A program made the position numbers and the translations under genes. Of a DNA stretch of 64,000 nucleotides, positions 1 through 9,637 are shown one piece after another. Every line of letters begins with the position of its first letter. The first letter of the stretch is position 1. The stretch comes from VFZN01 sp050249615 (lineage in GTDB: Bacteria; Acidobacteriota; Vicinamibacteria; Vicinamibacterales; UBA2999). The stretch lies in contig JBFWQE010000001.1 of assembly GCA_050249615.1 (NCBI GenBank), positions 62,001 through 126,000 of the forward strand, in the 5' to 3' direction. The notes beneath the pieces were generated by a model. That model was not told where the DNA came from. It did not search any database and saw nothing but the letters and a program-made list of their open reading frames with translations.

Positions 1-1115
1 GCCTCGAAGCGGTTGCCCTGGCGCCGCACGTCCACCCGGCCTGACGGCCACGTACGGGCGAACATGCGCTGCGCTCCGCCCTGCACACCGAAAGTGTTCA
101 CGTCCAGCAGGCCGGCGTCGGCTCCCGGCCGGCCCCCGAGCTGGTCGATGACCAGCCAGTGCGCCCGATTGTACCGGTCGGTGCGCTCGCTCTCCCACGA
201 GAGGGCCGCGGGATGGGGCTCGCGCGGGTGATCGCGCACGAACCGCTCGAACGCCGCGCGCTCGGCCGGCCACCAGTTCGTGTCGTGGCCCGCGTCGGGC
301 TGGGGGCGAAACACCACCGTCGCCCCGGCCGCCGACAGCATCGCCACGTGCGGCTGCACCGCCGACAGCGGGTACAGCGGGTCGCGCCCGCCATTGACGA
401 TGAAGAGCGGCTTGTTCACCAAGTTGCCGGCGTAGAGCTGCCCGTTGGCGCGCGTGGACGGCGTGGCCAGGACCCGCATGTTCCCATTGAGCGGCAGGAA
501 GGCCGAGAAGGGCGTGGTCAGCTTCATCGCGTAGAAATACGCGCCCGTCGCCCCGTCGGACACGCCGGTCATGTAAACGAGGTTCTCGTCGATGTTGTAA
601 GCGCGCTTCACGCGATCGAGCAGCGCCACGATGTTCTCGAACTGGTTCAGGTGCCACCACTCTGCCCGGCCGTGCCCGCGCGGCTGCAGGTAGATGGCCT
701 CCTCGCCCTGGATCCGGTTCGGGGCAAGCGGACGTGCGTCGCCGCCCGACGCGGGGCGGCTCACCCCTCCGTGAAGCTGCACACGCACGGGCCAGCGTCG
801 CGTGGGCGTGTAGGAGGCCGGGACTTCGAGGAGCGTCTCGATGATGGTGCCGTCGCTCGCCGTCAGGCGGATGGTTGAAGCCCCGGAACGCATCGAGGCG
901 TACGCGCGTCCGGCCTTCAGCCGCGCCACGGCCTGCGCGATGGTGATGCCGGATTGCGCCACCGCCTCGGCCGCGACTTCCGCGGCGGCCGCGTCTGGGG
1001 CCTGCAGGTAGCGCTCCATGGCCTGCCCGGCCCTGGGCTGCGCCAGCGTGCCCACGGCGGGCGCGAGAGCGGCGGTACCGGCAACGGCACAGGCCGCCGC
1101 GGCCAGCCGCATCAT
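1..1115 (-). CDS. Secreted alpha/beta hydrolase (esterase/peptidase-like), 3' end outside window
   Basis: Reading the minus strand from ATG 1115 gives 371 codons that stay open to the window edge. Residues 1-26 look like a signal peptide (Ala-rich, ending ALAQP), so the enzyme is probably exported. A catalytic triad can be proposed: GVSDG with Ser186, Asp245 in GGRDPLYP and His277 in AGHDTNW. This fits the alpha/beta hydrolase fold of polyhydroxybutyrate-depolymerase-like esterases or prolyl oligopeptidases; the substrate is unknown. ATG 1115 overlaps the TGA of pilR (ATGA), so translation is probably coupled to pilR. The C-terminus is missing, and extra domains such as PDZ cannot be excluded. 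Confidence 0.8.
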   Translation of the reverse strand, partial: MMRLAAAACAVAGTAALAPAVGTLAQPRAGQAMERYLQAPDAAAAEVAAEAVAQSGITIAQAVARLKAGRAYASMRSGASTIRLTASDGTIIETLLEVPASYTPTRRWPVRVQLHGGVSRPASGGDARPLAPNRIQGEEAIYLQPRGHGRAEWWHLNQFENIVALLDRVKRAYNIDENLVYMTGVSDGATGAYFYAMKLTTPFSAFLPLNGNMRVLATPSTRANGQLYAGNLVNKPLFIVNGGRDPLYPLSAVQPHVAMLSAAGATVVFRPQPDAGHDTNWWPAERAAFERFVRDHPREPHPAALSWESERTDRYNRAHWLVIDQLGGRPGADAGLLDVNTFGVQGGAQRMFARTWPSGRVDVRRQGNRFE

Positions 1116-2530
1116 CGGCCCTCCGCCCCCTTCAGCCCGTATTTCTTCGCGAGATAGCGGAATTGGCGGAAGCTCAGGCCGAGCAGCTCGGCGGCGTGCG
1201 TCTGGACGCCGCCCGCCTGCTTGAGCGCGCGCTCGAGGTGCTGGCGCTCGATCTCCTGCAGGTGGTGCTCGAGGTTGAATCCCAGCTCCGGCAGAGGCGC
1301 GGACGCCGTCGACGCCCCTGGGGAGCCAACTTCGCGGAGCGGGGTGACCGGCCGCCCTGCCTGGATGTGCTCGGGAAGGGTCGCGAGTTCTACGCGGCGC
1401 CCCTGCTCGAGCGCCACCGCGCGCTCGACCACGTTCTCGAGCTCCCGCACGTTGCCCGGCCACTGGTAGCTCTCGAGCGCCGCCATGGCTTCCGACGCGA
1501 AGCCCTCCAGGGGCTTGCCCATCTCCCTTGTCAGCCGCGCCAGGAAGTGTTCGGCAATCAGGGGCACGTCGCCGGGCCGCTCGCGCAGGGCGGGCAGCCG
1601 GATCGGAATCACGTTGAGACGGTAGAAGAGATCCTCGCGGAACTTCCCTTCCGCCACCGCTCTCGGCAGGTCCCGGTTGGTGGCGGCGATGACGCGAATG
1701 TTGGCCGGGGTCTCCTCGGTGCCGCCCACGCGCCGGAACCTCCGTTCCTGAAGCACGCGGAGGAGCTTGACCTGCATGGCGGGCGTCATCTCGCCGATCT
1801 CGTCGAGGAAGATCGTGCCCCCGTCGGCCACTTCGATGAGGCCCTTCTTGTTGGTGTCCGCGCCTGTGAAAGCGCCGCGGACGTGCCCGAACAGCTCGGA
1901 CTCGAGCAGCGCCTCGGGCATCGCGCCGCAGTTCACGGCGACGAAGGGCTTCTCGCGGCGGAGCGACCGCGTGTGGATGGCCTGCGCCACCATCTCCTTG
2001 CCGGTGCCCGACTCCCCCGTGATGAGGATGGTGCTGTTCGTGCGGCACACCGTATCCACCATGCGGAACACGTCCAGCATGGGCGCGCTGCGGCCAATAA
2101 TGCCGGCGAAGCCCTGGTCGGCGGTCGTGCTCCGCAGCACCACGTTCTCGTGCCGCAGCCGGCGCGACTCGAGCAGCTGCCGCACCTGCATGGTCACGAG
2201 GTCCACGTTCTCGAATGGCTTCTCGAAGAGCGCTTCGGCCCCGATGTCCCGGGCCTGCTTCCACTCGTCCGAGTCCTCGCGCCAGTGCGCGGTCATCATC
2301 AGGACTACGACGTCGGGGGCCAGTTCGCGCACGGCCTGCAGCAGGCGCACGCCGTCCATGCGGGGCATCCGGATGTCGGTGAGGACCGCGTCGAAGTACT
2401 CGCGCGCCACGATGTCGCGCGCCGCCAGGCCGTCCTCGGCGATGACCACATCGAAGCCGTCGCGCTGGAACAGGATGCGCAGCCACTCGCGCATCGACTG
2501 CTCGTCGTCAACGATCAGAATCCGGGGCAT
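1112..2530 (-). CDS. pilR: PilR-like sigma-54 response regulator
   Basis: 472-residue NtrC-family regulator. The receiver domain (1-120) has the acidic pair DDE at 8-10 and phosphoacceptor Asp52. The AAA+ domain (about 145-370) has Walker A GESGTGKE at 172-179 and the sigma-54 contact loop GAFTGA at 219-224. A Fis-type helix-turn-helix lies at about 435-465. When phosphorylated it should activate sigma-54 promoters, classically that of the major pilin. It lies 9 bp after pilS, its probable kinase, and its TGA overlaps the hydrolase start. Other NtrC-type targets are possible, but the pilBTC-pilS context makes PilR the best call. Confidence 0.9.
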   Translation of the reverse strand: MPRILIVDDEQSMREWLRILFQRDGFDVVIAEDGLAARDIVAREYFDAVLTDIRMPRMDGVRLLQAVRELAPDVVVLMMTAHWREDSDEWKQARDIGAEALFEKPFENVDLVTMQVRQLLESRRLRHENVVLRSTTADQGFAGIIGRSAPMLDVFRMVDTVCRTNSTILITGESGTGKEMVAQAIHTRSLRREKPFVAVNCGAMPEALLESELFGHVRGAFTGADTNKKGLIEVADGGTIFLDEIGEMTPAMQVKLLRVLQERRFRRVGGTEETPANIRVIAATNRDLPRAVAEGKFREDLFYRLNVIPIRLPALRERPGDVPLIAEHFLARLTREMGKPLEGFASEAMAALESYQWPGNVRELENVVERAVALEQGRRVELATLPEHIQAGRPVTPLREVGSPGASTASAPLPELGFNLEHHLQEIERQHLERALKQAGGVQTHAAELLGLSFRQFRYLAKKYGLKGAEGR

Positions 2531-2539
2531 GGACGCATT

Positions 2540-4258
2540 CTACTTTTCCGCACGCGCCGGCGCGGGTGACGCCTCGCGGCCGGTGCCGGCGGGCGCGGTC
2601 TCGGGCGCCGGGCCAGGGAAGCGTACGGTGAACGTCGTGCCCTCGCCCGGCGTGGACTGCACGTCGATGCGGCCGCCGTAATCGGTCACGATGCGGTGAA
2701 CGATGGCCAGGCCCAGCCCGGTTCCCCGGCCGAACGATCCCCGGAACGGCTGGAAGATCCCGTCGATCTCCTCCGGCGGGATGCCGACGCCGTGGTCGGT
2801 CACCTCCATCACGGCGTAGTGCGACCCGTTGCCCCCGCGCTCGCTGCGCGCGGCCAGCCGCAGTTCCCCGCCCTCCGGCATCGCGCGGACGCCGTTGGTC
2901 GCCAGGTTCCACAGGATCTGTCGCAGCTGGCTCTCGTCCCCGTCCATCGGCACCTCGTGATCGGGCAGCGTGACCTCCACCCGGTGCTTCGCCGCCACCT
3001 CGGGGCTGTTCCTGAGCAGCATCCCGGTTTCCCCGACCACGGTCCGGAGATCGAGCCGCGTCACCTGGAGCTTCTGGGGCCGCGCGTAGGCCAGGAACGA
3101 CTTGATGGTCTGGTTCAGCCGCTCCGATTCCTTCAGCACGATGTCCATCAGCTGCGCATGGTCACCGGAGAGCGACAGCTCGTGCCGCAGCATCTGCATC
3201 GACCCGGACATCGACGCCAGGGGGTTGCGGATCTCGTGGGCGATGCCGGCAGCCATCTCGCCGACGGCCGCCAGGCGCTGCTGCAGGCGGGCCGTGCGCT
3301 CGATGCGCTTCAGCTCGGTCACGTCCTGGAAGGTGTAGAGATACCCGTGGCCGCCGTCCGGCAGCGGCAGGCCGACCACGGTGAGGCCGATCTCGATCAC
3401 CTTGCCGTCGGGCCGCCGGTACTCGAAGTCCGTGCGCCTGGTGCGCGACTTCGCCAGCTCGTCGTCGAGGTTTGCCGTGAAGGCCGGGGCGAGCCGCAGC
3501 ACCTCGGCGGCGGGACGGCCAATCGGCAGTCCCCCCGTGAGTCCCGTGATGCTCATGGCGGAGCGGTTGAACGTGAGCAGGCGGTTCTGCGCGTCGGCCG
3601 TGGCCAGCCCGCTCGGCAGATTGTCGATCACGTACTGGTTGAACGCCTGGAGGTCCGCGATCTCCTCGGTGGCCCGCTCGAGCCGCACGTCGGCGCGGCG
3701 CGCGCGCTCGGCGAGCGATCCGCTGAGGAGCGCTACTGCAAAGAAGCCGAAGACGTTCAGGCCGACCGTGTAGAGCGCCACCGTCGGGTCCGCTAACTCG
3801 CCCGGCCCCGTTGCCAGGAACGGCAGGTCGATGGCGCCGGACGCATCGAGATACTGCGCGATCACCAGCCCGACGAACAGCACGGAGTTGAGGGCTGCCA
3901 GCTGCAGCCCGCCGCGGCGCAGCTGAGCCGTGCTCGCCGCGACGATCGGCAGCACGTACAGCGTGGTGAAGAGGCTGTTGATGCCCCCGGTCAGGTAGAC
4001 GCAGGCGGAGACCAGGACGGCGTCGATGCCGAAGTGGACACCGGCCATCCACGGATGCCGGTCCACGAACCGCAGTGAGGCCAGCAGGCCCATGCTGACG
4101 GCGAACGTGGCGCCGATCAGGACGAAGAACGGGTTGATGGGCAGGGCGCCCGGAGCGCGCACCTGCACCACCACCGCCAGCCCCAGCAGCACCGTGGCCA
4201 CGACCAGCCGCAGCGCGGTGTGCGCCGCGAGGCGCTGCCGGAGCCAGGACGCGCTCAT
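2540..4258 (-). CDS. pilS: PilS-like sensor histidine kinase
   Basis: 572-residue membrane kinase. The N-terminal 190 residues form about six hydrophobic helices, as in PilS. A PAS domain follows at about 205-315. The HisKA box HEIRNP has His341, and the ATPase domain has an N-box near 451-460, DHGVGIP near 488 and GTGLGLAI at 512-519. The start is ATG 4258, because it overlaps the pilC TGA (ATGA); the same frame stays open further upstream but reads as a shadow of pilC. It should phosphorylate the PilR just downstream in response to a membrane signal, possibly pilin level as in Pseudomonas; the signal here is unknown. Confidence 0.9.
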   Translation of the reverse strand: MSASWLRQRLAAHTALRLVVATVLLGLAVVVQVRAPGALPINPFFVLIGATFAVSMGLLASLRFVDRHPWMAGVHFGIDAVLVSACVYLTGGINSLFTTLYVLPIVAASTAQLRRGGLQLAALNSVLFVGLVIAQYLDASGAIDLPFLATGPGELADPTVALYTVGLNVFGFFAVALLSGSLAERARRADVRLERATEEIADLQAFNQYVIDNLPSGLATADAQNRLLTFNRSAMSITGLTGGLPIGRPAAEVLRLAPAFTANLDDELAKSRTRRTDFEYRRPDGKVIEIGLTVVGLPLPDGGHGYLYTFQDVTELKRIERTARLQQRLAAVGEMAAGIAHEIRNPLASMSGSMQMLRHELSLSGDHAQLMDIVLKESERLNQTIKSFLAYARPQKLQVTRLDLRTVVGETGMLLRNSPEVAAKHRVEVTLPDHEVPMDGDESQLRQILWNLATNGVRAMPEGGELRLAARSERGGNGSHYAVMEVTDHGVGIPPEEIDGIFQPFRGSFGRGTGLGLAIVHRIVTDYGGRIDVQSTPGEGTTFTVRFPGPAPETAPAGTGREASPAPARAEK

Positions 4259-5466
4259 CCAGCCAGCTTGCTGATCAGGCCGAAGATCGGCAGGTACATC
4301 GCGATGACGATGCCGCCGACGACGCCGCCGAGGAACGCGATCATCACCGGCTCGAGCAGGGTCAGCATGCCCGCCACCGCCGTGTCCACCTCCTCCTCGT
4401 AGAAGTCGGCGATCTTCGCCAGCATCGTGTCGAGCGCGCCGGTCGCCTCGCCAACGCCGATCATCTGGACCACCATGCCGGGGAACACGCCCGTCTCCTT
4501 GAGAGGCGCCGCGATGGTCTCGCCGCGCTCGATGCTCTTGCGCGTGACCTGGATGGCGTCCTCGATGATGGCGTTGCCCGCCGTCCTGGCGGTGATGTCG
4601 AGGCCGTCGAGGATGGGCACGCCCGACGCCATGAGGGTGGACAGCGTGCGGCAGAAGCGCGCGACGGCGATCTTCCGGAGGATCGAGCCCAGGATGGGCA
4701 GCTTGAGCAGCAACCCGTCGATCACGCGGCGGCCCTTCTCGGTGGCGTAGTACTGCCGCAGCGCGTACCCGCCCACGAACAGCCCCACGATCACGAACGG
4801 CATGAAACGGACCAGGTTGTTGCTGAGTGCGATGACGATGCGCGTGGGCAGCGGCAGCTCGGCGCCGAGGCCCGCGAACAGGCTCGCGAAGGTGGGGATC
4901 ACCTTCCACAGGATGACGCCCACGACGACGGCGGCGATGACGATGACCGCCACCGGGTAGATCATGGCGGACTGGACCTGCGACTTCAGCTTGACGGCTT
5001 TCTCGATGTAGACCGCCAGGCGCTTGAGAATGGTGTCGAGGATGCCGCCCGCCTCGCCGGCGGCGATCATGTTCGTGTAGAGCGCGTCGAACACCTTCGG
5101 GTGGCGCTTCATGGCATCGGCCAGCGACTGGCCGCCCTCGACGTCCGTGCGCGTCTGAAGGATGACCTGCTGGAAGTACTTGTGCTCCTCCTGGTTGCCG
5201 AGGATGTCGAGGCACTGCACCAGCGGCAGGCCGGCGTCGATCATCACCGAGAACTGCCGCGTGAAGACCGCCAGGTTCTTCGATGGCACGCCCCTGGCCC
5301 GCAGCTTGGCTGGCGCCGCCGCCCTGGCGGCCACGGGCGTGATGCGCGTGACCTGGATCTGCTCGCGCCGCAGCGCCGCCGCGACGGCGTCCATCGAGTC
5401 CCCGATGCGCTCGCCCGCGATGGTCTCTCCTCCGCGGGTTCTCCCGGAAAACGCAAACGTCGCCAT
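4255..5466 (-). CDS. pilC: Type IV pilus inner-membrane platform protein PilC
   Basis: 403-residue T2SF/GspF-family protein, close to the usual 400-410 residues. Two repeated T2SF domains (about 65-190 and 270-395) each end in hydrophobic helices, and the very C-terminus is a membrane helix. PilC is the inner-membrane platform that PilB and PilT act on during pilus extension and retraction. It follows pilT after 59 bp and overlaps pilS by 4 bp. A GspF of a type II secretion system is the alternative, but the adjacent pilT with its retraction motif argues for the pilus. Confidence 0.93.
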   Translation of the reverse strand: MATFAFSGRTRGGETIAGERIGDSMDAVAAALRREQIQVTRITPVAARAAAPAKLRARGVPSKNLAVFTRQFSVMIDAGLPLVQCLDILGNQEEHKYFQQVILQTRTDVEGGQSLADAMKRHPKVFDALYTNMIAAGEAGGILDTILKRLAVYIEKAVKLKSQVQSAMIYPVAVIVIAAVVVGVILWKVIPTFASLFAGLGAELPLPTRIVIALSNNLVRFMPFVIVGLFVGGYALRQYYATEKGRRVIDGLLLKLPILGSILRKIAVARFCRTLSTLMASGVPILDGLDITARTAGNAIIEDAIQVTRKSIERGETIAAPLKETGVFPGMVVQMIGVGEATGALDTMLAKIADFYEEEVDTAVAGMLTLLEPVMIAFLGGVVGGIVIAMYLPIFGLISKLAG

Positions 5467-5525
5467 GTCAGTCTCCGTCTCTCGTTCGTTGGTCGATCGG
5501 GGGGAGGCCCGTCCGGCCGGTCATC

Positions 5526-6680
5526 CTACTGCCCCACGGGGCGTCCCGCGCGCAGGCCCGCGGCCGGCCCTCCCGGGCGGCTCAGTCCCGCGCCGGGCAC
5601 CACGCCCACGCCGCGGTTGATCATCTCGTGGAGCTCCTCGCGGTTCGACGAGGCCCCGACGGCGGTCTCGAGCGTGATCTGGCGCCGGAAGTACAGCGTC
5701 GCCAGCGACTGGTTCATCGTCTGCATGCCGAGCTTCTCCTGCCCGGTCTGCATGGCCGAGTAGATCTGGTGCACCTTGTCCTCGCGGATCAGGTTGCGGA
5801 TGCCCGGTGTCGGCACCAGGATCTCCATGGCGACCACGCGCCCGTCGCCGCTGGCCTTCGGCAGCAGGCTCTGGCAGACGATGCCCTCGAGCACCAGGGA
5901 CAGCTGCGTGCGGATCTGCGCCTGCTGGTGGGCCGGGAACTGATCGATGATGCGGTTGATCGTCGAGGCGGCCGAGTTGGTGTGCAGCGTCGCGAACGTC
6001 AGGTGGCCCGTCTCGGCGATGCGCAGGGCCGACTCGACGGTCTCGAGGTCGCGCATCTCGCCGATGAGCACGACGTCCGGATCCTCACGGAGCGCAGCGC
6101 GCAGCGCGTTGCCGAAGCTCTGCGTGTCGCTGTGCACTTCGCGCTGGTTCACCATGCAGCCCTTGTGCTGGTGCAGGTACTCGATGGGGTCCTCGATGGT
6201 GAGGATGTGCCCCTTCTGCTGGGTGTTGATCTTGTCGATCATCGCCGCCAGCGTGGTGGACTTGCCGCTACCGGTCGGGCCCGTGACGAGCACGAGCCCG
6301 CGGGGCCGGTCGGCGAGCTTCGAGATGACCGCGGGCAGCTGGAGCTCTTCGAAGCCGCGGATGCGCTCGGGGATCTGGCGGTAGGCCGCCGCCACGGCGC
6401 CCTTCTGGTTGTACATGTTGCAGCGGAAGCGCGCCAGGCCCTTGATGCCGAACGAGCAGTCGAGCTCCTGCGTCTCCTCGAACCGCTTCTTCTGGGCGTC
6501 GCTCAGCACGCTGTAGGTGAGCGCCTTGGTGTCGGTCGGGGTCAACGACGGGAACGCCATCCGCACCAGGTCCCCGTGCACGCGCACCTGGGGCGGCGAA
6601 TCGATCGACAGGTGCAGGTCCGACGCCCCCATGTCGACCGACATCCTCAACAGTTCCACCAAGCCCGGCAATGTCGCCAT
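5526..6680 (-). CDS. pilT: Type IV pilus retraction ATPase PilT
   Basis: 384-residue secretion ATPase. Walker A is GPTGSGKS at 134-141, Walker B is VVLIGEMRD at about 203-211, and the PilT-specific motif GIRNLIRE at 293-300 corresponds to AIRNLIRE. This hexameric motor depolymerises pili and powers twitching. ATG 6680 was chosen because the conserved N-terminus (LVELLRMSVDMGASDLHL) begins just after it, 5 bp past the pilB stop. The last 25 residues are Gly/Pro-rich and probably not conserved. Confidence 0.95.
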   Translation of the reverse strand: MATLPGLVELLRMSVDMGASDLHLSIDSPPQVRVHGDLVRMAFPSLTPTDTKALTYSVLSDAQKKRFEETQELDCSFGIKGLARFRCNMYNQKGAVAAAYRQIPERIRGFEELQLPAVISKLADRPRGLVLVTGPTGSGKSTTLAAMIDKINTQQKGHILTIEDPIEYLHQHKGCMVNQREVHSDTQSFGNALRAALREDPDVVLIGEMRDLETVESALRIAETGHLTFATLHTNSAASTINRIIDQFPAHQQAQIRTQLSLVLEGIVCQSLLPKASGDGRVVAMEILVPTPGIRNLIREDKVHQIYSAMQTGQEKLGMQTMNQSLATLYFRRQITLETAVGASSNREELHEMINRGVGVVPGAGLSRPGGPAAGLRAGRPVGQ

Positions 6681-6685
6681 AGGTT

Positions 6686-8455
6686 CTACCTGACCGTTTC
6701 CCGCAGCACTTCCTCGACGGAGGTGATGCCGTCCTTGATCTTCCTGAGGCCGCTGCCGCGCAGCGTGATCATCCCTTCTTCGATGGCCTTTCGGCGCAGC
6801 TCGAGCGCCGAGGCGCCCACGAGCACCAGCTCGCGGAGCTCGTCGGTGATCTCCATCACCTCGTACAGGCCCACCCGGCCCTTGTAGCCGGTGCCGTTGC
6901 ACTTGTCGCAGCCCTTGCCGCGAAGCGGCTTCACGGTGCGCGCCTCGTCGGTCGTGAACCCGATCTGCTCGAGCGCCTGGGGCGGCAGGTCCTCGGGCGC
7001 CTTGCAGTTCGCGCAGACCCGGCGCACGAGGCGCTGGGCGCACACCAGGTTCAGCGAGCTCGCCACCAGGAACGGCTCGATGCCCATGTTCATCAGGCGG
7101 TTGATGGTGCTCGGCGCGTCGTTCGTGTGCAGCGTCGACAGCACGAGGTGGCCCGTCAGCGCGGCCTTGACGGCGATCTCCGCCGTCTCGAAGTCGCGGA
7201 TCTCGCCGACGAGGATGATGTTCGGGTCCTGGCGCAGGAAGCTGCGGAGGGCAGCCGCGAAGTTGAGGCCGATGTTCTCGCGGACCTGCACCTGGTTCAC
7301 GCCCGGCAGGTTGAACTCCACCGGGTCCTCGGCCGTCATGATGTTGGTCTCGGGCGTGTTGATGCGCGAGATGGACGAGTAGAGCGTGTTGGTCTTGCCG
7401 CTGCCCGTCGGTCCCGTCACGAGCACCATGCCCCAGGGCTTCTGGATCTGCGTCTCGAGCTTGCGCAGCGACTCGGGCTCGAAGCCCAGCTTCGTCATGT
7501 CCAGCATCAGCTTGCCCTTGTCGAGCAGGCGCATGACGATCTTCTCGCCGAACAGCGTCGGGAGGCACGAAACGCGGAAGTCGATGTCCTTGCTGACGCC
7601 GTTGTCGCTGAACCGGATCTTGATGCGGCCGTCCTGGGGCAGCCGCTTCTCGGCGATGTCGAGCTTCGCCATGATCTTCACGCGCGACGTGATCGCGTCG
7701 CGCATCTTCAGCGTCGGCGACATCACGTTGTACAGGATGCCGTCGATGCGGTACCGGACCCGGTACTCCTTCTCGTACGGCTCGATGTGGATGTCGCTCG
7801 CCCCCTTGGAGATCGCCGACATCAGGATGACGTTCACCAGCTTGATGACCGGCGCTTCCTCACCCTGGCGCGCCAGCGCCTCGGCGCTGATCTCCTCGAG
7901 GTCCTCCATGACCTCGACGTCGCCCACGTCGACGGGCATCTCCTCGAGCGCCTTGGTGGCCATCTCGAGGGCGCTCTCCGTGGGCGACTGCACCGCCATC
8001 CCGCCGCGACCCGTCATCGACACCGGCGGCGCGATGCCGTAGTACTTCTCGATGGCCTCGGCCACGCCGGTTTCCGACGCGACGACGGGCTCGACGTTGT
8101 AGCCCGTCATGAACTTGACGTCGTCCATCGCGAAGACGTTCGTCGGGTCCGTCATCGCGATGGTCAGCGTGGCGCCGGAGCGGCTGAGCGGGATGATCTG
8201 GTACTTGCGCGCGGTCTCGGCCGGCACCAGCTTGATGACCGCCGCGTCGATCTCGAACTGCCCCAGCGCGATGGAGGGCACGCCGTACTGCTTCGACAGC
8301 AGGGCCGTGATCTCGTCGTCCTGGATGTAGCCCAGCTTCACCAGGTTGCCGCCCAGCTTCCCGCCGTGCTGACGCTGGTAGGTCAGCGCGTCCTGGAGCT
8401 GTTCCGCCGAGATGCGCTTCTCCTTGAGAAGCAGTTCGCCAATCCTGACCGCCAT
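6686..8455 (-). CDS. pilB: Type IV pilus extension ATPase PilB
   Basis: 589 residues. The N-terminal MshEN/GspE_N domain (about 1-145) resembles c-di-GMP-binding versions, although binding cannot be shown here. The ATPase domain has Walker A GPTGSGKT at 348-355, Walker B ILVGEIRD at 414-421 and a zinc site with Cys481, Cys484, Cys516 and Cys519. It drives pilin polymerisation at the PilC platform. It is the first of the five pil genes and lies 47 bp downstream of the outer-membrane protein gene. GspE is the alternative, made less likely by the pilT neighbour. Confidence 0.94.
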   Translation of the reverse strand: MAVRIGELLLKEKRISAEQLQDALTYQRQHGGKLGGNLVKLGYIQDDEITALLSKQYGVPSIALGQFEIDAAVIKLVPAETARKYQIIPLSRSGATLTIAMTDPTNVFAMDDVKFMTGYNVEPVVASETGVAEAIEKYYGIAPPVSMTGRGGMAVQSPTESALEMATKALEEMPVDVGDVEVMEDLEEISAEALARQGEEAPVIKLVNVILMSAISKGASDIHIEPYEKEYRVRYRIDGILYNVMSPTLKMRDAITSRVKIMAKLDIAEKRLPQDGRIKIRFSDNGVSKDIDFRVSCLPTLFGEKIVMRLLDKGKLMLDMTKLGFEPESLRKLETQIQKPWGMVLVTGPTGSGKTNTLYSSISRINTPETNIMTAEDPVEFNLPGVNQVQVRENIGLNFAAALRSFLRQDPNIILVGEIRDFETAEIAVKAALTGHLVLSTLHTNDAPSTINRLMNMGIEPFLVASSLNLVCAQRLVRRVCANCKAPEDLPPQALEQIGFTTDEARTVKPLRGKGCDKCNGTGYKGRVGLYEVMEITDELRELVLVGASALELRRKAIEEGMITLRGSGLRKIKDGITSVEEVLRETVR

Positions 8456-8502
8456 GACGTGTTCTGAACCGCACCCTCACCCGGGGCCCCGACCGCCCCG
8501 TC

Positions 8503-9522
8503 CTAGAACGTGAACCTCGCTCCCACACTCCACGACCGCTCGTCCCGGTCGCCACCGGCCACGTGGGCCTCGACGTAGAAGCCGGACGCCAGGGCCGCCG
8601 ACACGCCTGTCGCCACTACCGGCCGGGCCGCGCCTGCCGCGCTGCCCCGGACGCCCCCCCGAATGCCCAGGCGCTGCCCGAGCCACCAGGTTTCCACGCC
8701 CGCGGCAATGTCCCGCCGGACGCCGCCGGGAGATGCCTGTTCCGTGAGATCCGCGTCCGCCGAGACCACCACGCGGGAATTGCCAGGCCAGCCGCTGCCC
8801 CAGGCCACGCCCAGCCGCACCTCCCGCTCCAACTCCACCGCCGCGCTCCCGTCCGGACCGTCGAACGACGGCGTCGTCAGGTTGCGCGCCACCAGCCCAG
8901 CCCGCCACTGCTCCACGGCGAGCATGACGCCTGCATCGACGTCCGCGCGCGACGTGACGCGGTGAGGCAGTCCATCCACGGCGTCCAAGGCGTCGGAGAC
9001 GCCGGCCAGATCGACCCGGCCACGCGACACCTCTCCACGCACGAGCTTCACCGTCCCCGCCAGCACGAGGTACTGATTCAAGGACTGGGCCAGCGTCACC
9101 CCGAAGTGGGACGTCGTCAGCCCATGCACATTTCGCCGTCCTTCTTCTCGGCTTGGCCCCGTCCGTTCTGCAGCCTCATCCGGCCCCGCGACGACGCGTG
9201 AGAGCCGGTAGTAGCCGAGCCCCAGAGGCGGAAGCGTGAAGGCCAGCAGGCGGGCAGTAGTCTTCGAGCCATCGCCGGGCCCGCCTGAGTCGCCGGGAAT
9301 ACTGTCAACCGCCCCAAAATCCACGACAAAACTGACGTACGCACCGGTCGCCATCCCGGCCGGATTCCAGTAGACCGACGATGCGTCATCGGCGACCGCG
9401 ACGAACGCCTCCCCCATGCCGGAGGCTCGCGTGCCCAGGGGCTGAGCCTGGGCACCTGCGGCGAGAAGGCAGACCAGGGCAAAAATGGCCCAGATAGGGC
9501 CGCTTGTGGTTTTTGAGGCCAT
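8503..9522 (-). CDS. Outer-membrane beta-barrel protein, PorV/TraF-like
   Basis: 339 residues from ATG 9522. A clear signal peptide (IWAIFALVCLLAAGAQA) is followed by ASGMGEAFVAVADDASS and VYWNPAGMA, the N-terminal signature of PorV/UPF0164 and TraF-like FadL-superfamily barrels. The alternating pattern and terminal Phe (GARFTF) fit an outer-membrane barrel. A GTG-free upstream ATG at 9585 was rejected because it overlaps a promoter-like -10 and adds a non-signal N-terminus. It precedes pilB on the same strand and may share its transcript. The function is not known. Confidence 0.75.
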   Translation of the reverse strand: MASKTTSGPIWAIFALVCLLAAGAQAQPLGTRASGMGEAFVAVADDASSVYWNPAGMATGAYVSFVVDFGAVDSIPGDSGGPGDGSKTTARLLAFTLPPLGLGYYRLSRVVAGPDEAAERTGPSREEGRRNVHGLTTSHFGVTLAQSLNQYLVLAGTVKLVRGEVSRGRVDLAGVSDALDAVDGLPHRVTSRADVDAGVMLAVEQWRAGLVARNLTTPSFDGPDGSAAVELEREVRLGVAWGSGWPGNSRVVVSADADLTEQASPGGVRRDIAAGVETWWLGQRLGIRGGVRGSAAGAARPVVATGVSAALASGFYVEAHVAGGDRDERSWSVGARFTF

Positions 9523-9583
9523 AAAATAGTACTTTTGAGAAGGCGAATGAACGCGGAGCCTGGTGGGGCGAGCCGGGAAGTCC

Positions 9584-9613
9584 ATCCTATTCAGCGGTTT
9601 GAAAGGCTGTCAA
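9584..9613 (-). promoter_or_regulatory. Sigma-70-type promoter for the outer-membrane protein/pil operon
   Basis: A perfect -35 TTGACA (9613-9608) and a -10 TAGGAT (9589-9584) are separated by 18 bp. Transcription would start near 9577, about 55 nt before ATG 9522. This supports the shorter start of the barrel protein. No other good promoter was seen upstream of pilB. Confidence 0.55.
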
Positions 9614-9637
9614 GAAACCTCCCGGCGCCGCGCGTCG

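Noticed and set aside
159..878. A 239-codon plus-strand frame in the first kilobase
   Set aside because: It lies opposite the truncated hydrolase, whose minus-strand frame shows a signal peptide and catalytic motifs.
2540..5215. A single 891-residue protein covering pilS and part of pilC
   Set aside because: The first 320 residues are out of frame with pilC and lack family features; the true PilS starts at 4258 with a 4-bp overlap.
9583..9585. ATG 9585 as start of the outer-membrane protein
   Set aside because: It overlaps the -10 box of a good promoter, and the signal peptide begins at 9522.
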